The notes beneath the pieces were generated by a model. It saw only the letters and a list, made by a program, of their open reading frames with translations, was not told the DNA's origin and searched no databases. From the NCBI RefSeq assembly GCF_050749815.1, contig NZ_CP192735.1, forward strand, positions 1,364,001-1,428,000: DNA of 64,000 nucleotides, given 5' to 3'. Positions 46,282-56,100 of this stretch are shown piece after piece. Every line of letters starts with the position of its first letter. The first letter of the stretch is position 1. The translations under genes were made by a program, and so were the position numbers. Source of the DNA: Dyella_A sp050749815. GTDB taxonomy: Bacteria > Pseudomonadota > Gammaproteobacteria > Xanthomonadales > Rhodanobacteraceae.

Positions 46282-46725
46282 ATGCAAAAGCTGATTCGCA
46301 CGCTGGGTTTCGCCACGCTGGCGCTGTCCCTGGCCAGTTGTCGCCTTGTGTATACCCCCGACGTGCAGCAGGGCAACATCCTCACCAAGGAAGCGGTTGC
46401 GCAGCTCAAGCCGGGCATGACCAAGCGCCAGGTGATCGTGCTGATGGGCTCGCCCTCGGTCGCCAGCCCGTTCGACCAGAACCGGTGGGATTACGTGTCC
46501 ACCCAGCAGCACCGCGGCGGCGAGATCAAGATCCGCACGTTCACCCTCACCTTCAACAACGACACGCTGGTACGCACCGAAGGCGACTTCTTCGCCCAGG
46601 ACGCCCAGCAGCTGCTCAACGACACCAAGAAGTACAAGGTGAACTATCCGGTCGACGAGACCCGCGGCGACAAGAGCGGTGGTTCGACCGATGCGGGAAC
46701 CGGGGACAAGCCGGCAGGCGAATAA
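46282..46725 (+). CDS. bamE: outer membrane assembly lipoprotein BamE (SmpA/OmlA)
   Basis: Lipoprotein of 147 residues, part of the beta-barrel assembly machine. The signal peptide ends in LASC (lipidated Cys about residue 20), followed by the SmpA/OmlA domain: VYTPDVQQGNILTKEAVAQLKPGMTKRQVIVLMG and a WDYVSTQ core. The C-terminal tail is charged and repetitive in Asp, Gly and Lys. It starts 75 bases from the divergent fur start, so the two promoters overlap. Confidence 0.95.
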   Translation: MQKLIRTLGFATLALSLASCRLVYTPDVQQGNILTKEAVAQLKPGMTKRQVIVLMGSPSVASPFDQNRWDYVSTQQHRGGEIKIRTFTLTFNNDTLVRTEGDFFAQDAQQLLNDTKKYKVNYPVDETRGDKSGGSTDAGTGDKPAGE

Positions 46726-46749
46726 ACGGCTGAGGCCGGGCGGTCGCCC

Positions 46750-47043
46750 TCAGCGAGTGCGCGTCGCGCGACGGCGGCGCGCTTCCTTCGGGTCGAGCTG
46801 CAACGGCCGGTAGATTTCCAGGCGATCTCCCTCTTGCAGCACCTGGCCGGGCTCGACACGGCGGGCGAAGATCCCCAGCGGCTGCCCTTCGAGCAAATCC
46901 TGCAATCCATATTCGTCCTGCGCGATAGCGGCCAGCGCGGCGCCGGCGGTCGAACCGGCTGGCAGGCGCAGCCGCCAGTGGCGCAGCCCCTCCGGCCGCG
47001 GCCACACGATCTCCACTTCGATGTGGCCCTGCGGCTCAACCAT
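46750..47043 (-). CDS. rnfH: RnfH-family protein
   Basis: Small ubiquitin-fold protein of 97 residues with the RnfH/UPF0125 pattern (IEVEIVWPRPEGLRHWRLRLPAGSTAGAAL..; GIFARRVEPGQVLQEGDRLEIYRPLQLDPKEARRRRA). The biochemical role is unclear. It is genetically paired with ratA (yfjF-yfjG), and its ATG at 47043 overlaps the ratA coding end by eight bases. It is convergent with bamE. Confidence 0.93.
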   Translation of the reverse strand: MVEPQGHIEVEIVWPRPEGLRHWRLRLPAGSTAGAALAAIAQDEYGLQDLLEGQPLGIFARRVEPGQVLQEGDRLEIYRPLQLDPKEARRRRATRTR

Positions 47044-47467
47044 AGGTGCGCTTCGCCTCGCGGCTGAAGTCCTCGACCATACGGCTGGCCAGGCCCTGGA
47101 AACCCAGTTTGATGGCGCTGGCGCCGAGCCAGCCTGCGTAGTCGATGTCCAGGGCGAAGGCGATCTTGCAGCCACTGTCGCCCAGGGCGGTGAAAGTCCA
47201 CAGCCCTTCGAGGGACCGGAAGGGACCGTCGAAGAGGCTCATTTGCAGGCGATGGGGCCGATCGAGGGTGTTGCGCGTCGTGAAGCTCTGGTTGAACGAG
47301 GCAAGCTTGAGATCGAGCCGCGCCACCAGCATGTTCTCCCCGCGCTCGGAGACGTGCGACCCGGAACACCAGGCAAAGCGCTTTGGGTATGCTTCGACAT
47401 CGTTGACCAGATCGAACATCTGCACGGGCGTATACGGCACGAGCGCGCTGCGGCGAATCTCGATCAC
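47036..47467 (-). CDS. ratA: RatA/COQ10-like START-domain protein
   Basis: Protein of 143 residues in the polyketide-cyclase/COQ10 family (VIEIRRSALVPYTPVQMFDLVNDVEAYPKRFAWCSGSHV). The Escherichia coli homologue RatA was described as a toxin blocking 70S ribosome association. Related COQ10 proteins bind ubiquinone, so the true role is uncertain. The start is a GTG at 47467 with GAGG seven bases upstream. Longer ATG starts are less likely because they overlap the region upstream of smpB. Confidence 0.92.
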   Translation of the reverse strand: MIEIRRSALVPYTPVQMFDLVNDVEAYPKRFAWCSGSHVSERGENMLVARLDLKLASFNQSFTTRNTLDRPHRLQMSLFDGPFRSLEGLWTFTALGDSGCKIAFALDIDYAGWLGASAIKLGFQGLASRMVEDFSREAKRTYG

Positions 47468-47551
47468 GGTAGCCTCTTCAAGAAAACATCCAGGTACGGC
47501 CCGATATGCGGCCAAGCCGGCACAGGGCAAGCGCCCGGAAGTCTAGCGGAC

Positions 47552-48043
47552 ATGGCCAAGAACAAGGACAAGGACACCAAGGGCGGCGGCACCATCGCGC
47601 TGAACAAGCGCGCGCGCTTCGAGTATCACATCGACCAGCGCTACGAGGCCGGCGTGGCATTGCAGGGCTGGGAGCTCAAGGCCCTGCGCGCCGGGCGGAT
47701 CAACTTCGGCGAGAGCTTCGCGATGATCCGTGATGGCGAGATCTTCCTGCACGGCGCATCGATCCCGCCGCTGATCAGCGCCTCCACCCACGTCATTGCC
47801 GAGGATCGGCGCACCCGCAAGCTGCTGTTGCACAAGCACGAGATCGACCAGTTGATCGGCGCGGTGGAACGCAAGGGCTACACCATCGTCCCTACCGCGA
47901 TGTATTGGAAGGGCAACAAGGTGAAGGTCGAAGTCGGCGTGGCCCGCGGCAAGCAGGAACACGACAAGCGCGATACCGAGAAGGAGCGCGACTGGCAGCG
48001 CGAGAAGCAGCGCACGATGAACGCGCACAATCGCCACGGCTGA
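47552..48043 (+). CDS. smpB: SsrA-binding protein SmpB
   Basis: Trans-translation partner of tmRNA, 163 residues. The OB-fold shows IALNKRARFEYHIDQRYEAGVALQGWELKALRAGRIN, then HKHEIDQLIGAVERKGYTIVPTAMYWKGNKVKVEVGVARGKQEHDKR, with a basic C-terminal tail that enters the mRNA channel. The tmRNA gene begins 108 bases downstream, the common smpB-ssrA arrangement. Confidence 0.97.
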   Translation: MAKNKDKDTKGGGTIALNKRARFEYHIDQRYEAGVALQGWELKALRAGRINFGESFAMIRDGEIFLHGASIPPLISASTHVIAEDRRTRKLLLHKHEIDQLIGAVERKGYTIVPTAMYWKGNKVKVEVGVARGKQEHDKRDTEKERDWQREKQRTMNAHNRHG

Positions 48044-48097
48044 CGCTTCCCGGCTGAACCGCAGGTGCGCTCGATCGCGGCTGGCGCGATGGCTTCA

Positions 48098-48127
48098 TTG
48101 ATGTGTGCAAAGCCGGCACCATATACT
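48098..48127 (+). promoter_or_regulatory. sigma-70 promoter of ssrA
   Basis: TTGATG (48098-48103) and TATACT (48122-48127) are separated by 18 bases, about 25 bases before the mature tmRNA 5' end, which leaves room for the RNase P-processed leader. Confidence 0.7.
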
Positions 48128-48151
48128 TCGTCGGCTATCACAAGTTTCCCC

Positions 48152-48506
<355 letters not shown>

Positions 48507-48510
48507 ATCC

Positions 48511-48543
48511 AAGCCCGGCTGGTTTCCCAGCCGGGCTTTTTTC
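48511..48543 (+). terminator. intrinsic terminator of ssrA
   Basis: AGCCCGGCTGG-TTTC-CCAGCCGGGCT followed by a T-run, five bases after the tmRNA CCA end. Confidence 0.92.
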
Positions 48544-48646
48544 TGCCTGGACACCGGGAATGTCGCCAGTGCCCCTACGGCGGGCCAGCGATGGTGCGCG
48601 TCGTGGGACAATGGGCGGCCGCGTTTTTTCTCGATGCAGGACTTTC

Positions 48647-49522
48647 ATGCGCAAGGGCGTCATTCTGGGTTTTGCCTGCTACGCGGCTTATGCCATCAGC
48701 GATGCCTGTGTGAAGTCACTGCACGGGGCTCTGCCGGCCTACGAAACGGTGTTCTTCGGCGCCTTGCTGTGCCTCGGCGCCCTGCCCTTCATTCGCTCGC
48801 CCGGCGATCGACTGCGCGACGTGGTGATCGCCAATCGTCCCGGTCTGTGGTGGGTGCGTGCGGTCACCGGCGCGGTGTGCAATATCGCCGCGGTGGTGGC
48901 CTTCACCCTGCTGCCGATGGCGGAGACCTTCGCGCTGATCTTCCTGATGCCGATCTTCGTCACCCTGCTCTCGGTGGTGTTCCTCAAGGAGCACGTCGGC
49001 TGGCGGCGATGGACAGCCGTGGTGATCGGCTTCGTCGGCGTGCTGGTGGTGCTGCGTCCGGGCTTTCGGGCGTTGGGCCTGGGGCACGTTGCGGCCATCC
49101 TGTGCGGTCTGTCCGGCGCGGTGTCGATGGTGGCGATGCGGCTGGCCGGGCAGCACGAAAAGCGCATCAGCCTGTACGGCGCCGGCGTGGTGGGCCCGCT
49201 GCTGATCGGCGGACTGCTGATGCTGCCGCACTTCGTCTGGCCAGACCGGCACGCCTGGCTGCTGCTCCTGGGCTATGGCCTGATGCAGGGGCTGGCCGGT
49301 GTGCTGCTCATGCTGGCCACCCTGCTCGCTCCGGCCAATCGCATCGCGCCGACCCAGTACAGCCAGATGCTGTGGGCGATCGGCTTCGGTTACTGGCTGT
49401 TCGGTGACCGGCTGGACTGGCCGATGCTGGTCGGCATTGCGCTGATCCTCGGTGCCGGCCTGTTTACCCTGGTGCGCGAGGGGCAGGTCACCCCGTGGTG
49501 GCGTCGGCAGAAGCTGGTGTGA
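48647..49522 (+). CDS. EamA/DMT-superfamily transporter
   Basis: Inner-membrane protein of 291 residues with about ten membrane segments arranged as two EamA repeats (..GFACYAAYAISDACVKSLHGALPAYETVFFG.. and ..AAILCGLSGAVSMVAMRLAG..). The first repeat ends with the conserved PIFVTLLSVVFLKEHVGWRRW. Substrates of this RhaT-like branch are mostly unknown. CAGGA lies upstream of the ATG at 48647. An in-frame ATG at 48560 would add non-membrane residues and is rejected. Confidence 0.88.
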   Translation: MRKGVILGFACYAAYAISDACVKSLHGALPAYETVFFGALLCLGALPFIRSPGDRLRDVVIANRPGLWWVRAVTGAVCNIAAVVAFTLLPMAETFALIFLMPIFVTLLSVVFLKEHVGWRRWTAVVIGFVGVLVVLRPGFRALGLGHVAAILCGLSGAVSMVAMRLAGQHEKRISLYGAGVVGPLLIGGLLMLPHFVWPDRHAWLLLLGYGLMQGLAGVLLMLATLLAPANRIAPTQYSQMLWAIGFGYWLFGDRLDWPMLVGIALILGAGLFTLVREGQVTPWWRRQKLV

Positions 49523-49583
49523 GTGCGCTTGTCGCCGGCTGTGCCGGTTGGCAGACTGCCCCACCCTCCCGCACGCGAACGCC

Positions 49584-50462
49584 ATGACTCCGTCCCGTCT
49601 CGAGCTCTCTCCTATCGTCGCCGGGCTGTGGCGGCTCACCGAATGGCAGCTCGACGTCCCCGGCCGCGTGCGTTGGATCGAACAGGCCATGGAGCTGGGC
49701 ATCAGCAGCTTCGACCACGCGGACATCTACGGCGACTACCGCGCCGAGGCCCTGTTCGGCGAGGCCCTGAAGGCTGCGCCTGGCCTGCGCCGGCGCATGC
49801 AGCTGGTGAGCAAATGCGGCATCCGGCTGCGCTCTGCCGACCGGCCCTACCGGCTCAATCACTACGACACGTCGGCCGCCTACGTGCGCGCGCAGGTCGA
49901 GCGCTCACTGGTCAACCTGCACACCGACCAGCTCGATCTGGTGCTGATCCACCGACCGGATTACTTGATGGATGCGGCCGCGCTCGCGGAGACGTTCCGC
50001 ACGCTGACCGCCGAAGGCAAGGTTCTCCACTGGGGCGTGTCCAACCACCGCGCCAGCCAGTTCGAATTGCTGCATCGCCACTACCCGCTGGCAACCAACC
50101 AGATCGAACTCTCGCCACTGGCACTGGACGCACTCGACGACGGCACGCTCGACCAGGCCCAGGCGCTGGGCCTGCGCCCGATGGTCTGGTCACCGCTGGC
50201 CGGCGGCCGGCTGTTCAGCGGCGAGGAGCCACGCGCCGTGCGGGTCCGCGAGGAGATGGGCGCGATCGCGGCACGACTCGGCGTCAGCCTCGCCACGCTG
50301 GCCTATGCCTGGGTGCTTCGCCATCCGTCCCAGCCCCATCCGATCACCGGCACCGGCCGCATCGAGGGCCTCGCCGAGGCCGTGGCCGCGCTCTCGCTGC
50401 CGCTGGAGGCCGAAGACTGGTACGCGATCTGGACCGCCAGCCAGGGCCATCCGGTTCCCTGA
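49584..50462 (+). CDS. aldo/keto reductase (YdhF-like)
   Basis: NADPH-dependent oxidoreductase of 292 residues with the AKR barrel. The catalytic Asp and Tyr are in FDHADIYGDYRAEALFG, Lys in MQLVSKCGIRL and His in DLVLIHRPDYLM. The cofactor segment is ..HPITGTGRIEGLAEAV... The sequence order is that of Escherichia coli YdhF, whose substrate is unknown. It is the second gene after ssrA on the plus strand, 61 bases after the transporter gene. Confidence 0.9.
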   Translation: MTPSRLELSPIVAGLWRLTEWQLDVPGRVRWIEQAMELGISSFDHADIYGDYRAEALFGEALKAAPGLRRRMQLVSKCGIRLRSADRPYRLNHYDTSAAYVRAQVERSLVNLHTDQLDLVLIHRPDYLMDAAALAETFRTLTAEGKVLHWGVSNHRASQFELLHRHYPLATNQIELSPLALDALDDGTLDQAQALGLRPMVWSPLAGGRLFSGEEPRAVRVREEMGAIAARLGVSLATLAYAWVLRHPSQPHPITGTGRIEGLAEAVAALSLPLEAEDWYAIWTASQGHPVP

Positions 50463-50502
50463 CTGCATCGCGTATCAGGTGGCCCGGCCACCGCGCGCAG
50501 GC

Positions 50503-51234
50503 TCAGCGGCCAAGCCACCGCAGCGACTGCACCACCAACAACAGGCCGACGCCGAGCAGGCCGACGTGGACGCAGCGGACGAACACCTCGGCGCTGAGCC
50601 GCCGGTTGATCCAGCGCCCGAGCGGAATGGCCAGGGCCAGCACCGGCAGCGCCTGCAGGTAGCGATGCGTCACCGCCGGTGTCCACAGCCCGGCCCATGC
50701 GTAACCGACCGCGGCCATCAGGCTGGCCGGCAGGAAATAGCCCTGCAGCGTGGCCCGGAACTGTCGTGGCGACCAGCCGCGCAGCGCGCCATACGCCACC
50801 AGCGGCGGCCCGTTCATGCCGTAGGCTCCGCCGAGCACGCCCGCGCCGAGGCCGAACGCCCAGGCATGGCGGTCATTGCCCAGACTCTGCCGCCGCCGGC
50901 GCAGCAGGGAGAATCCCGAGAACGCGGCGACGACGACACCAAGCGCCATCTTCATCCACGGGCCGTCCAGGTCGCGCAGCGCCCACAGGCCGATCGGCGT
51001 CCCCACCGCCGTCGCCGCGACGAGGCGCATCGCACTGCGCAGTTGGATATGACGCCAGTCCTGGATGATGGCGACGACGGCCACGGTGATCGACACGAGC
51101 ACCGCGATCGGTGCGGCCTGGTCCACCGGCATGATGAAGGCGAGCAGCGGCACCGCGACCAGCGCCTCGCCGAAGCCGAACGCCGAGCGCACCAGCGTCG
51201 CGACGAAAAGAATGATCAGGACCGTGCTGAGCAC
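50503..51234 (-). CDS. TSUP (TauE/SafE) family membrane protein
   Basis: Inner-membrane protein of 243 residues with seven to eight hydrophobic segments. The N-terminal block LIILFVATLVRSAFGFGEALVAVPLLAF carries the family's G-F-G..L...P motif, repeated in the second half as AGVLGGAYGMNGPPLVAYGALRGW. Family members export sulfite, sulfoacetate or other sulfur organics. The specific substrate is unknown. The start codon is GTG at 51234. The 67-base gap to the next gene shows nothing notable. Confidence 0.87.
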   Translation of the reverse strand: MLSTVLIILFVATLVRSAFGFGEALVAVPLLAFIMPVDQAAPIAVLVSITVAVVAIIQDWRHIQLRSAMRLVAATAVGTPIGLWALRDLDGPWMKMALGVVVAAFSGFSLLRRRRQSLGNDRHAWAFGLGAGVLGGAYGMNGPPLVAYGALRGWSPRQFRATLQGYFLPASLMAAVGYAWAGLWTPAVTHRYLQALPVLALAIPLGRWINRRLSAEVFVRCVHVGLLGVGLLLVVQSLRWLGR

Positions 51235-51301
51235 TACGGCTCCCGCTCGTGCGCTCCGACGCCATCGGAGATGCCATGCCGCTCGCCGCGGCGCGCGGGT
51301 A

Positions 51302-52225
51302 TCACCGGTTGCTGACCCCGTGCGGCACGTGGCCGGTCGCCACGTGCTTGCGCGCGGATTCCACGTTGGCCGGCGAATCGTCGAAGAAGATGTCGGCGCC
51401 GAAGGCGTCCAGGAATGGCCCCTTGTCGCGACCGCCGAGGAACAATGCCTCGTCGATGCGCACGCCCCACTTACGCAGCGTGAGGATCACCCGCTTGTGC
51501 GCCGGCGCCGAGCGCGCGGTGACCAACGCCGTGCGGATTGGCGAGTTCTCGGCCGGGAACGCCGCCTGCAGGCGGTGCACGGCGGTGAGGAAACCGCGGA
51601 ACGGCCCCACCGAAAGCGGCTCGGCGGCACGCGCATGTTCGCTGCGGTGGAACGCATCCAGGCCCTCCTCGCGCGATACCCGCTCACCCTCGTCGCCGAA
51701 GATCACCGCATCGCCGTCGAAGGCGATACGCAGTTGCTCGCTGGCCCGCGGCGGCGCCGTGCTGGGCAGGATCGTCGCCGCCGCGACCCCTGCCGCCAAC
51801 GCGCGACCGACGTCTTCGGCGTTGGCGGACAGAAACAGGTCGGCCTTGAACGGGGCGATGTAGTCGGAGGTCGGCGCGCCGCTGGTGAACGCCGCACGAC
51901 TGATCTGCAGCCCGTAGTGCTGGATGGCGTTGAAGATGCGCAGCCCCGTGTCACCCGAGTTGCGCGACAGCAGGATCACCTCCACCGGCGGCACGTCGCC
52001 GGCCAGCTTGTTGAGGCCAAGCAGCTTCTGCACGAGCGGAAAGGCCACGCCCGGCTTGAGGATCTCCTCCTCATGCTCGATCTGGAAGCTGCGATACGCA
52101 TCCAGGCCGTCGCGCTCGAACAGCTCGTGGCTGTCGCCGAGGTCGAACAGCGCGCGCGAGGAAATGGCCACCACCAGACGGTTGTCGCTGGAGGAGGAAG
52201 GATCGTGGGCGGTGGTTCGGGACAT
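51302..52225 (-). CDS. cytosolic 5'-nucleotidase (NT5C1-like)
   Basis: Protein of 307 residues matching the bacterial 5'-nucleotidase family related to eukaryotic cN-I. The HAD-type acidic motif appears as RIAFDGDAVIFGDEGE, with LVVAISSRALFDL near the N terminus, VEVILLSRNSGDTGLRIFNA and the C-terminal FLGGRDKGPFLDAFGADIFFDDSPANVES. It probably dephosphorylates nucleoside monophosphates in the cytoplasm. It lies next to NAD kinase in the same direction, and both concern nucleotide pools, but the 85-base gap leaves operon membership open. Confidence 0.88.
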   Translation of the reverse strand: MSRTTAHDPSSSSDNRLVVAISSRALFDLGDSHELFERDGLDAYRSFQIEHEEEILKPGVAFPLVQKLLGLNKLAGDVPPVEVILLSRNSGDTGLRIFNAIQHYGLQISRAAFTSGAPTSDYIAPFKADLFLSANAEDVGRALAAGVAAATILPSTAPPRASEQLRIAFDGDAVIFGDEGERVSREEGLDAFHRSEHARAAEPLSVGPFRGFLTAVHRLQAAFPAENSPIRTALVTARSAPAHKRVILTLRKWGVRIDEALFLGGRDKGPFLDAFGADIFFDDSPANVESARKHVATGHVPHGVSNR

Positions 52226-52310
52226 GGGATCAATCTAGCGCAACCGGCGCGGCTTGCGTGGTGCAGATGGGCGTATCACTCGCGTTGAGCGGTGCGCTGC
52301 CGAGTGACGC

Positions 52311-53072
52311 TCAATCCGCGGCAAACTGCTCGTCGAGAATGCGCTGCTCCAGGTTGTGCTCCGGGTCGAACAGCAACTGCACGCCGTGGTCGCGCGACTG
52401 CCGGATGCGCACCTCGCGCACGTGGCGCACCTCGTGGAAATCCGCCGTGGCACTGACCGGACGCTTGCCCGGATCGAGCACCCGAAGCCCCACCTCGGTC
52501 AGATGCGGCAGGATTGCGCCGCGCCAGCGGCGCGGGCGGAACGGGCTGATCGGGGTCAGCGCGAGCACGTTGGCGTCCAGCGGCAGGATCGGTCCGTGGG
52601 CGGACAGGTTGTACGCCGTGGAGCCGGCCGGCGTGGACACCAGGATCCCGTCGCACACCAGGTTGGCGAGCTTCACCGTGTCGTTGAGCTTCACCTCCAG
52701 ATGCGCGGCCTGGTTGCTCTGGCGCAACAGCGACACCTCGTTGAAGGCGATCGCCGAGGCCACCTCGCCGTCGGCGTTGGTGGTGTGCATTTCCAGCGGA
52801 TACAGCGTGGCGACGTGGGCCAGAGCAATGCGCCCGGCCAGATCATCGAGCCGGTGCTTGTTCATGAGAAAACCCACCCGCCCCAGCTTCATGCCGTAGA
52901 CCGGCAGCTGCAGGTCGCGGTAGGCATGCAGCGTACGCAGCATGAAGCCGTCGCCGCCCAGCGCCACTATCACCTCGGCCTGCGCCACCGGCTCATCGCC
53001 GTACTGCTCGGTCAGCTTGCGTCGCGCCTGCTGGGCGACGGGGGTCTCGCTGGCGACAAAGGCAAATCGCAT
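52311..53072 (-). CDS. nadK: NAD kinase
   Basis: Cytoplasmic ATP-NAD kinase of 253 residues, making NADP from NAD. The diagnostic motif VIVALGGDGFMLRTLH is followed by PVYGMKLGRVGFLMN, AFNEVSLLR and DGILVSTPAGSTAYNLSAHGP. The length is shorter than Escherichia coli NadK but typical of Xanthomonadales and alphaproteobacteria. ATG 53072 is used, and a GTG at 53087 would add five residues. It lies next to the NAD-dependent glutamate dehydrogenase gene. Confidence 0.93.
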   Translation of the reverse strand: MRFAFVASETPVAQQARRKLTEQYGDEPVAQAEVIVALGGDGFMLRTLHAYRDLQLPVYGMKLGRVGFLMNKHRLDDLAGRIALAHVATLYPLEMHTTNADGEVASAIAFNEVSLLRQSNQAAHLEVKLNDTVKLANLVCDGILVSTPAGSTAYNLSAHGPILPLDANVLALTPISPFRPRRWRGAILPHLTEVGLRVLDPGKRPVSATADFHEVRHVREVRIRQSRDHGVQLLFDPEHNLEQRILDEQFAAD

Positions 53073-53158
53073 GGACGGGGCGGCCACCGGGAAGGTCCGC
53101 CGAGCTTACAGGAGGGCCGCGCCGTCTCGCGACGGCGCGGCCTCATGCAAAGCGTTAC

Positions 53159-56100
53159 TCAACCCACCGGCACCTGCGCAAGCTGGGCCAGCCGGCGCAC
53201 CGCCACCGAAGCGATCGGATAATCCGCGTTCTGCGTGAGGATCTCCGCCAGCATGGTGCGGGTGTACTTGAGCGTGGCATCGTCGCGCTCCAGCCACGCC
53301 TGCACCGGCGAGCGGTCGGCCTGTTCGCCGCACAGCGCCAGCACCTGCAAGGCCAGCGCGCGATGCTGATGGTTGAGCTCATCCAGCAGCGAGCCGCGCG
53401 CCTGCGCGTGCCAGTGACCTTCCACCGGCAACGCCTCGATCTGGTCGCGCAGCCATTCCAGGTCGAGTGCCTCGCCCAGTTCGTAGAACACGGTGGCGAC
53501 CGTGGCGATCGGTGCCCCGCTCTGCTGGGCCACCTCCACCATGTCCAGCGCCGCCCGCAGTTCGGACAGCCGCGCCAGCCGCACCGCCAGCTCGGTAGGC
53601 AGGCCCAGGCCTTCCCACTTTTCCTGGCTGCACTCGAAGTCGCCCCGACCGGTGTCGGTGAGCGCCGCCGGCAAGGCCTTGCGCAGTTCGCTGACGTGGC
53701 TCTGGTAGCGCTCTACGTTGGCGGCGATGTCCAGCGTGCCGCCCGGACGGTTGAGCAGCCAGCGGGTCATGTGGCGCAGCAGGTTCCAGATCTGCAGGAT
53801 CGCGTCGATCTGGGTGTTCTCGGCCACCTGGCTGTCCAGCCCTTCGATCTGCGCCCACAGCTCGCGGGCGTCGAGGATCTCGCGGGCTGCCGTGTAGGCC
53901 TTGGCGATCGCCGCCGGGCCCTGGCCGGTGTCCTCCTGCATGCGCATCATGAAGGTGGCGCCCATGCGGTTGATCGTCGAGTTGGTCACCGCGGTGGCGA
54001 TGATCTCGCGCTTCAGGCGATGGCGCTGCATGTGCTCGGCGTACTTCTCGTGCAGCGGCTCGGGGAAGTAGCGCACCAGCTCCTTGGACAGGTAGGGATC
54101 TTCCGGCACGTCCGACTCGAGCAGCTGCTGGAACAGCTTGATCTTGTCGTACGACAGCAGCACGGAGAGTTCCGGCCGGGTCAGGCCCTGGCCGCGCGCC
54201 TTGCGCTCGGTCAGTTCCGCGTCGCTGGGCAGGTTTTCCACCTGGCGGTCGAGCAGGCCCTCGCCTTCCAGCGTGCGGATGAAGTGCGCCATCGAGCCGA
54301 TGCGCTTGATCGACTGGTGCTCCATCAGCGTAATCGCCTGGTTCTGGCGATAGTTGTCCCACAGCACCAGCTGGCCGACCTCGTCGGTCATCACGCGCAG
54401 CTGTTCGTTGCGCGCCTCGTCGGTGAGCTCGCCGCGCTGCACGGCGTCGCCGAGCAGGATCTTGATGTTCACCTCGTGGTCGGAGGTGTCCACGCCGGCG
54501 GAGTTGTCGATGAAGTCGGTGTTGAGCAGCACGCCGTGCTGCGCGGCCTCGATACGGCCCTTCTGGGTCATGCCCAGGTTGCCGCCCTCGCCCACCACCT
54601 TGCAGCGCAGCTCCGCGCCGTTGACGCGCAGCGCGTTGTTGGCGCGGTCGCCCACGTCGGCATGGGTTTCACTCGATGCCTTGACGTAAGTGCCGATGCC
54701 GCCGTTCCACAGCAGGTCGACCGGCGCCTTGAGGATGGCGCTGAGCAGCTCGGTCGGCGCCAGCTGGGTGACGTCGCCTTTGATGCCGAGCACGGCACGC
54801 ACTTCCGGCGAGATCGGGATCGACTTGGCGCTGCGCGGATACACGCCGCCACCGGCGGAGATCAGCGCCTTGTCGTAGTCCTCCCAGCTCGAACGCGGCA
54901 GCTTGAACATGCGCTCGCGCTCGATGAAGGAGCGCTCCACGTCCGGCGTCGGATCGAGGAACACGTGACGATGGTCGAACGCCGCTACCAGCTTGATGTG
55001 GCGCGACAGCAGCATGCCGTTGCCGAACACGTCGCCGGACATATCGCCGATGCCCACGCAGGTGAAATCCTGCGTCTGCGAGTCGCGACCCAGCGCGCGG
55101 AAGTGGCGCTTGACCGACTCCCACGCACCCTTGGCGGTGATGCCCATCGCCTTGTGGTCGTAGCCGTTGGAGCCGCCCGAGGCGAACGCGTCGCCCAGCC
55201 AGAAACCGTGCGCCACCGAGATCGCATTGGCGATGTCGGAGAACGTGGCCGTGCCCTTGTCGGCGGCCACCACCAGGTACGGATCGTCCTGATCGTGACG
55301 CACCACGTCGTGCGGCGGCACCACCTTGCCCTCGACCAGGTTGTCGGTGATGTCGAGCAGGCCGGCGATGAACAGCCGGTAGCAGGCGATGCCCTCGGCC
55401 TGCTGCGCGTCGCGGTCGCCACCCTCGGGCGGGTTCTTCACGTAGAAGCCGCCCTTCGAGCCGACCGGCACGATCACGGTGTTCTTCACCATCTGCGCCT
55501 TCACCAAGCCCAGCACCTCGGTGCGGAAATCCTCGCGACGGTCGGACCAGCGCAGGCCGCCGCGCGCCACCGGGCCGAAGCGCAGGTGCACGCCCTCTAC
55601 CCGCGGCGAGTACACGAAGATCTCGCGGTACGGCACCGGCTTGGGCGCGTCGGGCACGCGGTGCGAGTCGAACTTGAAGCTGATGTACGGGCGATGCTTG
55701 CCGTCCCACAGCTGGAAGTAGCTGGTGCGCAGCGTGGCGCCCATCACGTCGAGATAGCTCTTGACGATGCGCTCGTCATCCAGGCTCGCCACGTCGTCGA
55801 GCAGGGTGCGCAGCGCCTCGGTCAGCACCTGCACCTGCTCGGCGCGGGGCTTGGCCAGGCAGGCGACCATGCCATCGACCAGCTCCGGTCGCACGTTGCG
55901 CGTGGCCTCGGGGATCAGCGCCAGCATCTCGCGGCGCAGATCCTCGCCGGCGCGGGCCAGCTCGTCGGCGGACAGCTGCTCGCGGCGCGGATCGAACTTG
56001 GCGTGGAACAGCTCGATCAGCACACCGGCGATCGCCGGATAGCGGTTGAGCGTGGCTTCCATGTAGGTCTGCGAGAACGCGATACCCACCTGCTGCAGGT